A stretch of 64,000 bases of DNA from Incurvaria masculella (GCA_946894095.1 OX335660.1:2981001-3045000), one strand, 5' to 3'; positions 10,683 through 22,246 are shown, counted from the first letter of the stretch. The notes: generated by a model from the letters alone, not told the origin. Numbers and translations: made by a program.

Positions 10683-11519
10683 ATGATAACCAGCTGGGAG
10701 CAGCTACAGCTAAATATGGAAAAGGGGCTCGAGACGATTGCTAGCTGGCTCCAAAATAACCTACTGACTCTCAATATTTCCAAGACTAAACACATATGTT
10801 TTGGCTTAACGCAGGCAACCATTCCTGAAGCAATAGAAATTAAAATCCACTCTTGCCAAACCAACCGTCAAAACATATGTAGCTGTAGCAATATCGAAAG
10901 AGTAGAAAAAATAAGGTATTTGGGTGTCATTCTGGACTCTAGGCTTTGCTGGACCGAACATATACAAACCTTAGCTGGAAGAATCAGAAAACTACTGCCA
11001 ACATTTAAACGTCTGCGGCAAGTTACACCATATCCACTCCTAAGAACAGTATATTTCGCACTTTGCCAATCCCTCTTAAGCTATTGCATCCTAGCTTGGG
11101 GAGGAGGGGCAAAAAGTATTTTGTTAAAAATTGAACGTGCACAAAGAGTTGTGTTGAAAGTTATGCACATGAGACCCTTTCGCTATCCCACTGATCTTCT
11201 ATATCAGGAGGCGAATGTACTTAGTGTTCGCCAGTTGTTTATTTCAGCAATGGTCAAGAAATTCCATAGAACTGCTTACCTAACATGCAATCCGGGATCG
11301 ACGAGACCCAGTCGTTTAGACAAATGGCATATTCCACTCACCAGAACTGCATTTGCACAAAGACACTATTCGTTTCTTGCTCCGTATACTTATTCTAAAA
11401 TAAACCAAATTCTGCAACTCAAAACCCTCACACAAAGAAGTTGCGCCAAGTCACTCACCAATTGGCTTCTGAACCTAAATTATATTAACACAGAAAATAT
11501 TTTTGTTATAATCAAATAA
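10683..11519 (+). CDS. Non-LTR retrotransposon (LINE) reverse transcriptase, C-terminal part
   Basis: 278-codon frame matching the thumb and C-terminal region of LINE ORF2 proteins of the CR1/Jockey/L2 type: WLQNNLLTLNISKTKHICF, then KIRYLGVILDSRLCWTEHI, then LLRTVYFALCQSLLSYC and AWGG. Endonuclease and the RT fingers and palm with the YADD box are missing, so the copy is 5'-truncated as expected from incomplete target-primed reverse transcription. The ATG at 10683 is simply the first Met after the truncation point. The frame has no stop or shift to its TAA, suggesting a fairly young insertion. It cannot encode an active enzyme. The exact clade is not determined. Confidence 0.85.
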   Translation: MITSWEQLQLNMEKGLETIASWLQNNLLTLNISKTKHICFGLTQATIPEAIEIKIHSCQTNRQNICSCSNIERVEKIRYLGVILDSRLCWTEHIQTLAGRIRKLLPTFKRLRQVTPYPLLRTVYFALCQSLLSYCILAWGGGAKSILLKIERAQRVVLKVMHMRPFRYPTDLLYQEANVLSVRQLFISAMVKKFHRTAYLTCNPGSTRPSRLDKWHIPLTRTAFAQRHYSFLAPYTYSKINQILQLKTLTQRSCAKSLTNWLLNLNYINTENIFVIIK

Positions 11520-11946
11520 ATACACCACAAATACAGACTAGAGACTAAAAACTCACTAAACTATAATATATTATTCTAGCTACATCAAAACAAATAAATA
11601 TGATCCACGACTTATATTTTTAAATGAAAAAACATCACCTCTATATATATCTATCTATCTATCTATATATATAAAAACACCCTTGTTTACACGTGTTTAC
11701 ATATACATACATTAATACATTACATTATTGTCTTTATATATTATTTCTCATACATTACTAACGCCAACAGTGCACAATTAGTGCGACGAAAGACACTGAC
11801 TCCCACAGCACAGGGAATCCTAGTGTGGGAGCCAGGGCTTAAAATACTACCTGTTCATCAAAACTATGTACTGTAACCCATGGTTGTAATTATACCGATG
11901 TATGTAATATTATCAACAAATAAATCTTTTTTACTTTACTTTACTC
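11520..11946 (+). mobile_element. 3' UTR and tail of the truncated LINE
   Basis: Non-coding trailer of the preceding LINE. It contains a (TCTA)n microsatellite at about 11641-11672, a polyadenylation-like AATAAA near 11920 and a terminal TTTACTTTACTTTAC tail, the simple-repeat end typical of this retrotransposon type. Confidence 0.7.
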
Positions 11947-12002
11947 AAACTAATGGTATAACGGTAATGTCGTATCTATTAAATACATAAAAAATATCAA
12001 AT
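11947..12002 (+). repeat. Family F fragment
   Basis: TAATGGTATAACGGTAATGTCGTAT followed by TAAATACATAA (read as two adjoining blocks); matches the outer arm of the F copies at 22247-22420 and 62519-62940. Confidence 0.4.
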
Positions 12003-12031
12003 ATGATTTTTTTGTACATATTGTGTATACA

Positions 12032-12181
12032 CAGTTTTACATGGGTTACGAACCATGGTGTGACGGAATGCACTTATGCAACTCCGAAAGAGAAATACAT
12101 TGGTGCATAAACGGGCCCGGAATCGAACCCATGATCTCTCGCTTATAAGGCAAGTCCCCGCGACCTAGAGCTACCACCCCC
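12032..12181 (-). mobile_element. SINE family B fragment (tRNA head only)
   Basis: Minus strand retains a tRNA-like head with the B-box-like GGGTTCGATTCC, the linker (TCTTTCGGAGTTG) and the beginning of the body (ACCCATGTAAAACTG). The remainder of the body is missing. Confidence 0.6.
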
Positions 12182-13433
12182 TCAAAATGTAATCATGCAC
12201 GATTACTCTATGGTGGACGTAGTAATTTTGTTTTATTACATCGAAAAAAAGTGCAGCAAGACCGAATCAAATGTATGCATGCATTAATTACGAAATAATT
12301 TACAATAAATTATTCAAAGATCCATTTCCAAAGGTCCATTGCAAGGTTTGATCACCATAACGTAGAATTTCACTCCACGATCGTTGAATAATTGAAAAAG
12401 ATTTGTTTATTAAAGAAAAACTCAGAATGGAGAAGGGTGTATTTTTTTATATTTCGTAGCGCACAAAGAGATTAAATTAAATAATTTGGCGTAGCCGCGC
12501 TACAAACTAACACCTACGCAGCGCAGCGTAGCGCCTTCTACGTTGAGCAACACGCTCTTCCCTACCTACGAATAGACCACACAGCGCCGAGGAAAGGAAA
12601 AAAAATAAAATAATAAAAAAAATGTAATGAACCGTAATAAACGTGGAAATAATACAAAAAGTCGACTTATTACAAAATAACAGGGTAAAAAGAGAAATAC
12701 AAAACAGAAAACTCGAACAGTTAAACAATACAATTAGCGAACTAACTACAGTTAGTGAATTTACACTAATACGCTCCTGCCGCCATAAGATCCTTCCTTA
12801 CTCTAACTCTACTTTACTCGTAGCATCTGCTTAATATAATCATGTTACAACTTAAACTCCGGAGAACGACATTGAATACTTGTCTTGAAAACGCACTATA
12901 CTCCGAGCATTACGCAATCGAACAACGACTTCAGGAAATATATTGTTTAAATGTATTATGCAGGATTGCTATGATATCCGAATATTAATTTAAAATCCAA
13001 ATCTAAATTATTGGATACACATTATTGCCCGAATACCATTAAATATGACATCGTAAAGTAGGAAAAAATACCCAACATACATATATTTACATGCTTGCTG
13101 AAGTCTAGAGATTTAGAAACCGATATTTGACTAAATAATTACCTTTGTGATTGCTGTTCACAGATCTGCTGATACTAAGGAGCCCAAATATCAAATCAAA
13201 TTATAAAATACATTACATACATGTGGTACAGTAATTGACGTGAATTCGATTAACGTCTTACTCGAGATTCGGCTAAAGCTTGCTGTGGCATACAACATAC
13301 TTACGATAAATTGTTATATACCATATGTTAGGGTGGTCTTGCTCCAACAGATCGGAATATGACATTTGTTTCGCGCGCATGCGCAGTCGGTGTGAGGGGG
13401 CCGGGAGCGAGGGGCCGATATCATTCATTATGT
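12182..13433. other. No gene seen
   Basis: AT-rich, with a compact GC-rich repeat at about 12490-12550 (CGTAGCCGCGCTAC, CGCAGCGCAGCGTAGCGCC). No coding signal. Confidence 0.35.
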
Positions 13434-13545
13434 TTACTATATTTTGTTATAGCGACCTTAGAAATGCACACTCTGTGAAAAAAAAAACCTATTACGTTTC
13501 ATAAGATATAGTCAGCTAACTGACGGACCGAAAAGGCTTCCGATT
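13434..13545 (+). mobile_element. Degenerate family A fragment
   Basis: TTTTGTTATAGCGAC, GCACACTCTGTGAAA, CTATTACG, CATAAGATATAG and GACGGACCG occur in family A order, with many losses. Confidence 0.45.
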
Positions 13546-13898
13546 TTTTATTTGATTTGATTCCTTAGTTGTTTAGGACATTTCGTTAGCGTAAATGTGT
13601 TTCTGTAGAAGATGTGAAACAGGATTCTTCGGTCACACAGAATTCAGTCTCACTGAATCATAATTGTCGTTCGAAATCTTCATCACCCGTGACTTAGACG
13701 AGTACTCGAGACGGTGGGAACGACAAATCCAGACGGAACGGTCCGTATAAATTCGCTGTTTAAGGGAACGACCGCCGAGGTACGTTCTCGGCGAATCCAT
13801 TAACGAAATGGAATTCCATAGAACCGTTGATTGCGTTCCATGCGTAACGTTTTGCCGTTCTTAACTTGAACAGTTGTGACAGCGCCCGAGGAGTTACC

Positions 13899-14645
13899 TT
13901 AAGGTTGCCCTTTCCGGCGGGACTAACTCATCCGCGGGCACGGTACGAAACCGGGCTATTGCGCTCTGGGACCTTCTCTGTTTCAAAGAATAAGACAGGC
14001 TCCGTGATGAGGAGGATGCAACATGTCCGCAAAGCAGACAATGTGCATAGTGTTTAATTTGGTAAGATTTACAAAAATGTTAATTACAATATGACTTCTA
14101 GCTGTATTAAAAATCAAACAATAACCAAATTGATTATAAATCTTCATGAAACAAGCTAGGTTTGATGACTAACCTTTCTAAGATGTTTTTGTCTCATCAT
14201 TGAGTAATCTGGATGGTATGTAATGGTAATCTGTGCTTACAGCTATTAAATATATATTATCAAATAATTGCTAACCCTAGAACGGGCCACACCTTGTTGG
14301 GTAGCAATGCAATGTAATTTTGATCTGCTGTTGGACGTACTACAAGGCAAACATTTTATGTATACATCTTAGTGAACACTTCTACCATGCATATACCCAA
14401 TAAATAAATAAATAAAATAAATAAATAAATCCGCGTCCAAATTGCATAAAACGCGCGCAATATTCGAACTTTCGGACCTTATAACTTAGAAACCAAACAA
14501 TATTTTACAATGCCAATGGTCATCAGACACCTAGTTCGATCAAATAAAGCTTTTTTGATTATAATTTTGGATCTTTGACAAGAAATACGCGCGTGATCTT
14601 CTTTCCACGTTTGTATGGGGAGTTGAGCGGGAAGGCCCACCTTAA
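13899..14645 (+). mobile_element. TTAA-flanked MITE family C, copy 1, with an inner insertion
   Basis: Terminal motif GGTTGCCC...GGCGGGACTAA at the left and GCGGGAAGGCCCACC at the right, with TTAA at both ends (13899-13902, 14642-14645). Inner blocks such as CTTCTCTGTTTCAAAGAA and GCAACATGTCC are shared with all C copies. About 220 bp at 14210-14430 is absent from the other copies; that insert ends in AAATAAATAAAT repeats and looks like a short LINE 3' end. TTAA targets are characteristic of piggyBac-type transposons, so C is plausibly mobilised by such a transposase. Confidence 0.7.
14210..14430 (+). mobile_element. LINE-like 3' end inserted in a C MITE
   Basis: The extra segment relative to the C copies at 23613, 25558 and 30232. 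It ends in an (AAAT)n-type tail of about 35 bp. No coding residue remains. Confidence 0.5.
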
Positions 14646-15118
14646 CTGTGGAACGCGGCGTTGGCGGCAGAATTTATGTTCGGAAACCGCGAATTCCTAA
14701 CGTAGCTTATGAATTCCTCACGTATAGTCCACTGTATTATAGTACAAGGTTAAACTTGATTTGGAACTAAGTTGTCGATTTTTTATGTAATGTCTTTGAG
14801 AGGAATATGAATATCTACTTTCCTTTATTAGAGTATTTGTTTACATCAAAATGGACTTAAAAATAATAAAAGTGGTCCCGGCATTTCTTCCCGTGCGTGT
14901 CGCAATATGCGATTTATTGAACTGTCGTTGTAGATGCGCTTCCTTACTTCTTGGTAAGGTTAGGTTAGGTTAGGTTAAATACCTACTTAGGTTAAGGAAA
15001 TTCCTCGCCAGGGAGTGGATTTCATTGCTTACCGAACATATAAAGGATCCAGAGGATCAGTTGGTTTTTTGGTGTTTTTGGTTAGGGTTCTAGATTAATA
15101 ATAATTCAAGAGGAACAA
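14646..15118. other. No gene seen
   Basis: Includes a GGTTAGGTTAGGTTAGGTTA run at about 14957-14976, too short to be telomeric. Confidence 0.35.
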
Positions 15119-15125
15119 ACCATCT

Positions 15126-15529
15126 TTTTTTTTTTATGTGACTGGACATGGATGGCTAATACCACAAGTTCTGTCATGGTATTAGCCCAACACACCACAT
15201 GGGAACTAGGTGCCATGCCAGGACCTTCCTTATATTGCACGGCTACATTGAACTGGATGGAAAACACGGACAATTTTCATTGCCGCTTCGACCATCGTTC
15301 ATCCAATGCGATGGTACCAACCCGGGCGGGATAAACCCTACCACCTAGTAAGTAAGGAAGGGGACCTACAGCTTAACGTGGAATCCGAACCACGGCCAGC
15401 CTCTCTCAACGGTCGAATGGTCACCCATCCAAGACCAGACCGGACCCAGCGTTGCTTAACTTCGGAGAGCGATCGCCGAAGTGTCACGCCACTGGGCCAC
15501 TGAGGCTGACAACTGGGCCACTGAGGCTG
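15126..15529 (-). mobile_element. SINE family B, 5S-rRNA-headed, full length
   Basis: On the minus strand the head carries GGCGATCGCTCTCCGAAGTT, AAGCAACGCTGGGTCCGGTC and TGGATGGGTGACC, which follow the central and 3' part of 5S rRNA including its internal promoter region. The common B body and a T-run (the A tail on the minus strand) follow. Perfect 7-bp target duplication ACCATCT at 15119-15125 and 15530-15536. The 5' end has a tandem duplication of about 21 bp (ACTGGGCCACTGAGGCTGAC). 5S-derived SINEs are known as the SINE3 class. Confidence 0.85.
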
Positions 15530-15536
15530 ACCATCT

Positions 15537-16295
15537 GAATATTATTAGTAATTTGTTAAAAAATGCCATTAATTATTATTATTAATCATACAATTATGAG
15601 ACACCCTGAAATAATGAAATAAAATTAAAAATACTAGATTTTCACTCTGTACGATTATAAAAGAATGAAATTATTCCCATAAGGTATTCTCTAACATTCA
15701 ACCTTACGTAGGAGAGGTGCAGAAAAACACATATATATAAAATACAAAATTCTGTCCCTGAAGGATTTATGTATGTGATCACATTTCAAAAGGACACTCG
15801 TCTGCACTCGGAATATACGAATTGTTGTTGGACTGCGAAGGATTCCGGCCGGGGACTGAATTTCAGGAATTGTTTTGTGCGACGTTTATATTGGAAATGT
15901 CCTGAATTCTTTGCATTCATTTGTTTTTTCAAGCGACCAATCCTCGCGCATGCTTTTGTGCGCGAAGCCATTAGAATTTCGTTGAATATTTGTAAATATT
16001 TTCTAGTAATGTTATTTGGTAATATCTAACTGAAAAAATAAATATTTTAAAACTCCAGATAAAATCAATAAGAGTAATAGGAAATAAGAACTATACACAT
16101 TACCTTACGGCGGTAGAAATTAACGAAACTTTTAGACTGAAATCTCTGACATGAATAATACGGTGGTTGAGTTAGGCCACTGAATTGTAAGCCAGGCCCT
16201 TCATTGGAACCAAATTTTAATTTTAATCAATTACAACATAATTTAAAAATACTGAAATATGCCATCGCGGTTAAAGTGCGTCAAGAAGCTAATTG
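15537..16295. other. No gene seen
   Basis: An 86-codon frame at 15769-16029 and a 61-codon frame on the opposite strand overlap each other; neither resembles a known family. Otherwise AT-rich. Confidence 0.35.
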
Positions 16296-16700
16296 AGCGG
16301 CTCATAACCTAGTGGCGCGGGGACTGGCCTAGCGTACCAGAGGCCTGGGTTCAATTTCGACTTGCGCCACTGTCTTTCTCTTTCCGAGTTCGATACGTGC
16401 ATTTCGTCACGAATGCGAGCTGCTCCATGGTTCGGAACCCATGTAAAACTGTAGGTCCCCTTCCCCTACTAGGTGGTAGGGTTTAAGCCCGCCCGGGTTG
16501 GTGCCATCGCATTGGATGAAAAGATGGTCGAAGCGGCAATGAAAAATTGCCTGTGTTTTCCATCCAGTTCATTGTAGCCGTGCTCATAAAGGGAAGGTCC
16601 TGGCATGGCACCTAATTCCTTCGGGAATGTGGTGTATTGGGCTAATATCATAACCGTAGTTGTGTGGTATTAGCCATCCATTTCAGGTCGCATAAAAAAA
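16296..16700 (+). mobile_element. SINE family B, tRNA-headed, full length
   Basis: Head with CTAGTGGCGCGGGGACTGG (A-box region) and GGTTCAATTTC (B box), linker CTTTCTCTTTCCGAGTTCG, then the same body as the 5S-headed copies (ACTGTAGGTCCCCTTCC, TAGGTGGTAGGGTTTAAGCC, AAGGTCCTGGCATGGCACC), ending CAGGTCGCATAAAAAAA. This is the clearest tRNA-headed copy for comparison with 37753-38130. Confidence 0.85.
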
Positions 16701-16736
16701 TTCAATCACCAGAGTGATCAGTCTGAGTTCTCATCA

Positions 16737-17039
16737 AAATTGGCGTTTACGGAACTCCGTAGTTACGTAAAAACGTCAAATCGCAAACAAATGTTTACTA
16801 CGTATTCTGTGGTTTTACTTCTTCAAGCTGTCAATGTCAAACTCGGACTTCCGATTTGTATGAAAACGCGGAGTCGGCGTATACGGAAACGTCGACGTAT
16901 TTACGCCGACGGTGAGTAAGCTGTCAAATCAAACTCGGACTCGAAAATGTTAGTTCGCTTAACGACCACTGCACGCGCTCCTCAATTTCTCCATACATTT
17001 GAAAACGCAGGTCGATCGGTTTGGCGTAAACGCCAATTT
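16737..17039. mobile_element. Putative MITE, family O
   Basis: Ends AAATTGGCGTTTACG and CGTAAACGCCAATTT are inverted repeats of 15 bp about 300 bp apart. Two GCTGTCAA...CAAACTCGGACT blocks lie inside as direct subrepeats. No open frame. Single copy in the window, so the assignment rests on structure only. Confidence 0.4.
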
Positions 17040-17169
17040 AGGTGACAACTGGGACTACGTGCTCTGAAGTCCTCAACCACTTTGCGCCGAAGTGTATTTA
17101 TGTGCAATGGGCATCTAAATGGTTTCCTATCTTCGGACGGTGATTGCGTGTGCCTAAACGAAAAAATCC

Positions 17170-17402
17170 ACCGGACTTTTTTTTATTGCCGCTTTGAATG
17201 TCTTTTATCTGATGCGATGGTACTAACTCCCGCGCGTGTATTATGGCTTCCCTTCGCATTATTCAGTGGGTCCCCCAAAAAGAGATGAGTTAGGTTAGGT
17301 CGGAATTTCGGAAAAGAAAGAGTGAATACTCCGGGATTCAAACATTCCGTCTTTGACAAAAGGCACTAACGAGGTTAACCGTTAGGTTACGGGTCAGACA
17401 AC
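17170..17402 (-). mobile_element. SINE family B, degenerate
   Basis: Body remnants TTTTTATTGCCGCTTTGA, TGCGATGGTACTAAC and a tRNA-like head on the minus strand (TAACCTAACGGTTAACC, GTTTGAATCCCGG). The central part is rearranged. Confidence 0.45.
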
Positions 17403-17921
17403 CATAAAGATACTACGAAATATATAATGCTCTAAAACACTTTCCATCTTAGAGTTTTTTTTATATTATAAATAAATAATCTTAAAGTATTACGTATTTT
17501 AAAACATTTTTAAAAAAGATTGCACGAATCTCTCTTATCAATATTCAACCGAAATGTGTGCATAAGATTGCTCATGTATTCTTTTCAAAAGAAATAATTG
17601 ATTAAATTACGTGAAACCCTTATAATAGCAACGTGAAGTGAATATATGTTAAGAGTACTCCGGTGAAATAACAACTCAAGCATGTATTTCATTATTGGAA
17701 AGGCCCAATTAAGTGGAACGTTTACCGAAAAACGAAGTACTTTCACAAGATCAATGACTATGAGAGCGCGTCCGGATTGGAGGAGGCTTTATAAGCATGG
17801 GCGAATCAGGGGTGCAACTAATTTAAATCCCACGAAATAAAGTTGTAACTTCGCAAACTCTGTGCATACAAACTTTTACGCCGAGTTTCATAGCGACATT
17901 CCTGGTATATTAGATGTTTCA
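17403..17921. other. No gene seen
   Basis: AT-rich sequence without frame or repeat that I recognise. Confidence 0.3.
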
Positions 17922-18074
17922 TTTTTAGGGTTCCGTACCCAAAGGGTGCCAACGGAACCCTATTACTAAGTCTTCGCTGTCCGGGCGCCCCATACAAAAA
18001 ACGTGATTTTGTGGTGTTCAATCTTGTACGATGGTACCTTCGTGTGTGAGTCTGACTCGCACTTGGCCGGTTTT
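17922..18074 (-). mobile_element. Family A element with internal deletion
   Basis: Both ends are present (TTTTTAGGGTTCCGTACCCA and CGCACTTGGCCGGTTTTG), but the (CCGT)n tract and about 130 bp of the middle are missing. Confidence 0.75.
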
Positions 18075-18131
18075 GTTCATAATTTAAGACATGCTTCAAT
18101 TCATTCATTTGTCTAATGCTCGAGACCGGGT

Positions 18132-18500
18132 GTTTTTTATATGTAAATTAATGGCTAATGCCACACCCAACGTCATGTTATTATCCCAAAAAACCACAAT
18201 CCCGGAGGGATGGGGTGCCATGCGAGGCCTTTCCCTATATAAACACGGCTATAAAGATCTGGATGGAAATCACGGACAATCTTTTATTGCCGTGTCGACC
18301 ATCTTTTTATCCAATGCAATGGTACGAACCCAGGCGGGCCTAACCCTACCGCTTAAATAGTAGAGGGAGGGAACCTACAGTTTCGCATGGTGAGTTGTGC
18401 ATAAGTGCATAAGAAAATGGTGCATAAACGAGGAGGGGATCTTACCCATGACCTCTGGCATGGAAAGCAGTTCCCGCTCCACTGAGCCACAAGCCGCTCG
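18132..18500 (-). mobile_element. SINE family B, tRNA-headed
   Basis: Body in antisense from ATGGCTAATGCC to GAACCTACAG. The head on the minus strand has GCGGCTTGTGGCTCAGTGGA (A-box region) and a degenerate B box. A short (ATT)n microsatellite follows at 18509-18531. Confidence 0.7.
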
Positions 18501-18626
18501 AACAAAAACAATATTATTATTATTATTATTTGGTTTATCACACTAGCAGCTATAAGCTGATGCGTGCATATCAGGTTTTAGAACTACTGAGTGCACTTGT
18601 TTTTTTTTTGTTTTTTGTTCATTTAT

Positions 18627-18818
18627 TTATGGTGTATTTCCATATTTATATTTGTCTAGTAAATTTTTGAACCCATTAACTGTTTTGGCACTTATGACTT
18701 CCTGTGGTAGTTGATTCCAGGAGTGTACAACTCTGTTGCAAAGAAAATGTTTTCTGGGGTTTGTCCTTGAGGAATAATCGATGTTTACAACAAAAACGCT
18801 TCTGAATAGAGCGAGATT
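18627..18818 (-). pseudogene. LINE reverse-transcriptase C-terminal remnant
   Basis: Reading the minus strand to the TAA at 18627-18629 gives RKHFLCNRVVHSWNQLP, then QEVISAKTVNGFKNLLDKY. This matches the conserved extreme C-terminus of CR1/Jockey-type ORF2 proteins (FF-NRVV-WN-LP, then VNxFKxxLDK). About 60 codons survive; the enzyme domains are gone. Confidence 0.65.
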
Positions 18819-19308
18819 TGGTGAGTTTAATCATTTATTTTGCGAGAGTAACGCTGGTTACCCACCTGAGGTGCTCAAATGTGTAAGCGCTCTTTTGTTT
18901 TATTTCGAACCGCTCAGTGGCTTCACGTTTGCTACAGATGAAATAACAGAAAGGGTACCGGCATGGGTTTGAACAAAGCACCCGGTACATATACTAACTT
19001 TTTTGAATGTGTGGTAGACAGAGCGCACAAGACCAGCTGAGATATACATAAGACTAAATTATTAAACCATTGAATATTTAATTTGCATGATGGTTGCATC
19101 CTTTGCCTACTCTCTGGCAAAAGTATCTTGTCAAAAAACAAATTTTTCTTTGGCCTGGTTCTGTCAGTGCTGTGACAGATGGAATAGTAATTTCCGGTAG
19201 GAACTGGGCTGTCCCTATGACACAACAAGTTTTGAGGGAGAGACCATTTTGAAAGCCTGCACGACAAGGTCGGGTTTAGTGAGCTTATTTGGAACCGGCG
19301 GCACAAGT
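18819..19308. other. No gene seen
   Basis: A 124-codon frame on the minus strand (18932-19306) shows no recognisable domain; it could be decayed LINE sequence upstream of the remnant at 18627-18818, but I see no motif. Confidence 0.3.
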
Positions 19309-19578
19309 CGGCTCCATGGTTCGGAATCCATTTAAAACTGTAGGCCCCCTTCCCCTGCTAGGTGGTAGGGTTTAAGCTCGCCCGTGTTGGTACCATCGCA
19401 TTGGATGAAAACATGGTCGAAGCGGCAATGAAAAATTGTCCGTGTTATCCATCCAGTTCAATGTAGCCGTGCTCATCAAGGGAAGGTCCTGCCATGGTAC
19501 CTAATTCCTTCGGGAATGTCGTTTATCATAACAGTAGTTGTGTGGTATTAGCCATCCATGTCAGGTTGCATAAAAAAA
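19309..19578 (+). mobile_element. SINE family B, body and tail only
   Basis: Begins TCCATGGTTCGGAATCCAT and ends TCAGGTTGCATAAAAAAA. The head is missing, so this is a 5'-truncated insertion. Confidence 0.75.
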
Positions 19579-20176
19579 GTGCGCCGTGTGGATCAATGTT
19601 GTGACCGCCTGGCTTATGCCATATACAAGGGTTCCCAATAAATAGAGGGAGTTTTGCAGCTCCACTGTGCGTTCATAGTTCCACGTTCCACTACTTAAAC
19701 AATTAGTCCCATCGTGGCGCGACGCGACTTTGCAATTAATATCTCATTAGCGAAGCGATGGGGCAGAGTGTGCCATCGATATCCTTATAACGAAATACAC
19801 CGCATCTCGTCCTTTACACGTACTATGTTTCCATCAAGATGTCAGGTGGATATAAGAGCTGATTGGAAATCTCTAAAGCAGTATTTGTAGGTATATAAAA
19901 GGAAATTAATTACTTCAGCTGCTAGGTAGGTGGTTAGTCAACTTTCGCTCGATTTTACCATGACCAAACAAATTTTTGTAAACATCCATCCGACAGTTGA
20001 CTATCGGTCACACCGCACATTTCCATTTTACCATCTATCCGTCAGCTACAGAGCATGTTAAAGTTGGGAGATGAGGTAGCCGTTTTCGCGATGTAACAAC
20101 AGATATCAAATTTTAAAGTCATGCTCTCAAGTTTTAAATTGTTTTTTTTTAAACTTAATTAAGTTTTTTAGCTAAG
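19579..20176. other. No gene seen
   Basis: No recognisable feature. Confidence 0.3.
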
Positions 20177-20343
20177 TTCACAGGTGTGTATTTATTTTGC
20201 CGCTATAACAACAAATAGGTAAGTTTAAAAAAATAATTAAATGGGGCCGTCATACAAAAAAACGTTATTTTTTTGTATTTAATCTTTTACGATGGTACGG
20301 AACCCTTCGTGTGCGAGTGCGACTCGCACTTGGCCGGTTTTTT
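20177..20343 (-). mobile_element. Family A element, truncated
   Basis: Retains GTGTGTATTTATTTTGCCGC to CGCACTTGGCCGGTTTTTT; the half with the (CCGT)n tract is absent. Confidence 0.7.
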
Positions 20344-20768
20344 AGATTGTTAATTTTTTTTTTTTTTATTTCACAACATCGCGACGCACTTTGCCGTCAG
20401 TTCTACAGCCACAGAAAGAAGGCACTGACGCTTCCCTAATGGCGTCGAAAAGTATGTAGACCACAGCCCAATCACGTTGGTTTGGCGAAAAAGGGTTTGG
20501 AGTCCAAATTTTTTTACAAACGTAAAAGCATCCGCTTGTCTCTCTTCCTGAACAACGAAAGCGAACAACAGAATAGAAATGTAAACACATTGCCCGCCAA
20601 ATTGATATTTAGTTTGTGACGTCTTTGAGTCACTTTCCAATGCATTATATTCTATGATTATATTAGATTGAGACGCATAGTGGGAGCGCCGGTTAGTGAG
20701 TTCGCTTACCAATTCGTTTCCTTATGATTTGCTCAAGTTCCAACGTAAGAACTTATCAGGACGCTATT
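20344..20768. other. No gene assigned
   Basis: Two overlapping minus-strand frames (20366-20590 and 20371-20712) have no recognisable motif. Confidence 0.3.
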
Positions 20769-20894
20769 TAGTTTATTGTTTATTCATCATCCATAGATTG
20801 TACCCTGCACTCGGATTTGTCATATTTTATCATTAGCCAGTTCGGAAAATCCCAGCAAAGAAGAACTGGCCAGAAACTCCGCTGGTTTTTTTTC
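20769..20894 (-). mobile_element. LINE 3' end, family E1
   Basis: The reverse complement reads CCAGCGGAGTTTCTGGCCAG, AGTTCTTCTTTGCTGGGA, AAATATGACAAATCCGAGTG and GATGAATAAACAATAAAC, matching 61563-61712 at about 90% by eye. It ends in a polyadenylation-like AATAAA tail. Confidence 0.65.
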
Positions 20895-21099
20895 AACGTC
20901 CACTTAGTCTAAGTTTACAAAAGTATAAAGTACAAACAATTCATGTCATATGCAACAGTTCATGACAAATATCAGTTTATTTGTAAAGACCATGCCCGCC
21001 ATCTAACATGTTGCCAAATTGGAGCAAGCCAGTCCCCACAAACAGCACCCGTTCACGAGCATCACGCCGGGCACAGCCATCGCCTCCCTAAACCATATT

Positions 21100-21178
21100 T
21101 TAGGGAAAGAGGTGACTCGAACCCAGCGTCGCCGCAAGCAATGACCTTAGAGTTGCACTACCCCAGTAGCAACATGAA
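21100..21178 (-). mobile_element. tRNA-like SINE head (family not otherwise seen)
   Basis: Minus strand: CTACTGGGGTAGTGCAACTC then GCTGGGTTCGAGTCACC, an A-box-like and a good B-box-like element in tRNA spacing. Not a folded, functional tRNA by inspection, because no acceptor stem pairs. The body probably extends to about 20960. Confidence 0.45.
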
Positions 21179-21363
21179 AAAGTAGTGAAAACTTTGTACG
21201 CTTTAATTTTAATACTATTATTTCTGTCTACTACAGTGACCTCTAAACGAAGAGTCAAAATACAAAATACATTATTATTCTTACCGCTAAAAAAAACCTA
21301 TGAAAATATTGCAACGGATATTCGATGTTGCGCGTACCGAATTCGTAAGCGAACTAACTACAC

Positions 21364-21528
21364 TTAGGGCCTTTTTCACCTACTCCTGATTAGCTTGATC
21401 GCCACATATTAAGGGCCTTTCTTAGCACCTTGCAATCAATTCCAGTACAAGATAATCAGCACTTTAAGTATAAAGGCCCTTTAAGTGTCGATTAAAATAA
21501 ATCAGTACTTGGTGAAAACCAGGCTAAG
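21364..21528 (-). mobile_element. MITE family I, copy 1
   Basis: Ends TTAGGGCCTTTTTCACCTAC and ACCAGGCTAAG (imperfect inverted repeats). The interior (CAGTACAAGATAATCAGCAC) is shared with the tandem copies at 31806-32132. Confidence 0.65.
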
Positions 21529-22246
21529 ACTTTTTCCACTAACTCGTGGCTACGCTGCCGCCACACGAATGAGTTTTAATCGCTACTCCGGGCTATCCAT
21601 GCTCGCTGGATTTACCCGCGCACATTTTTCGTGTGCCTGTAATTCGCCTCGAGTACTCAAACTATACAAGACCGGTATCCGCAACGTTTTCGCGAGCTCA
21701 CGCAGTCCGACACAATGACTAGCTGGATAAAGAAATTATGCCGAAAATGTTGAAAATTCGCGACGAAAAACCACATTACAGCCGCTGAAAAGCCGCGGTA
21801 ACACAATTTGTAAGGGGATTTAAAGTCGTTTACTCAACCTGTAGATTATTTTAAGCGCACAAAAAGGCTTTTCAGAAATTTAATTATCTTGTCGACTCGT
21901 CTGGCGAGTACTCACACTTTTGGGAATATTTTCACCTCCAACTTTATTCACCTCGTTAAGAGGTGTACATATACATATATGCTATAGTATAATGGATGTA
22001 AGCGTTTGAAGGTGGGAAGCGTTTGAAGGTGGATGTAAGCGGTGAAGAGTCCAGTACAGTGACTTAAGCAAAAATAGTGTCAACTTCGGAATGATAGATA
22101 AATCTGCTGTAAAATCGTATGAACCTTTATTTTGGTATTCTAAAAGTTGTCTCAAAAGTTCGTAAATATTTCGTGCTATCATGCAATAATGCTATCTTCC
22201 TACGCGAAGGGATTTTGACTCCAATGATTGAGATATCAATCTTATT
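21529..22246. other. No gene seen
   Basis: Contains a small duplication GCGTTTGAAGGTGG(GAA/ATG) near 22000-22040. The short frame at 21485-21718 is partly inside the preceding MITE. Confidence 0.3.

Noticed and set aside
10412..10864. 150-codon minus-strand frame
   Set aside because: Overlaps the LINE reverse-transcriptase frame on the other strand and a family F fragment; no recognisable domain.
14957..14976. (TTAGG)-like run, the insect telomere motif
   Set aside because: Only about four units inside ordinary repeat-rich DNA; short GGTTAGGTTAGG runs also occur at 28835 and 17290. No telomeric context.
18932..19306. 124-codon minus-strand frame as a gene
   Set aside because: No domain or coding bias; possibly decayed LINE sequence.
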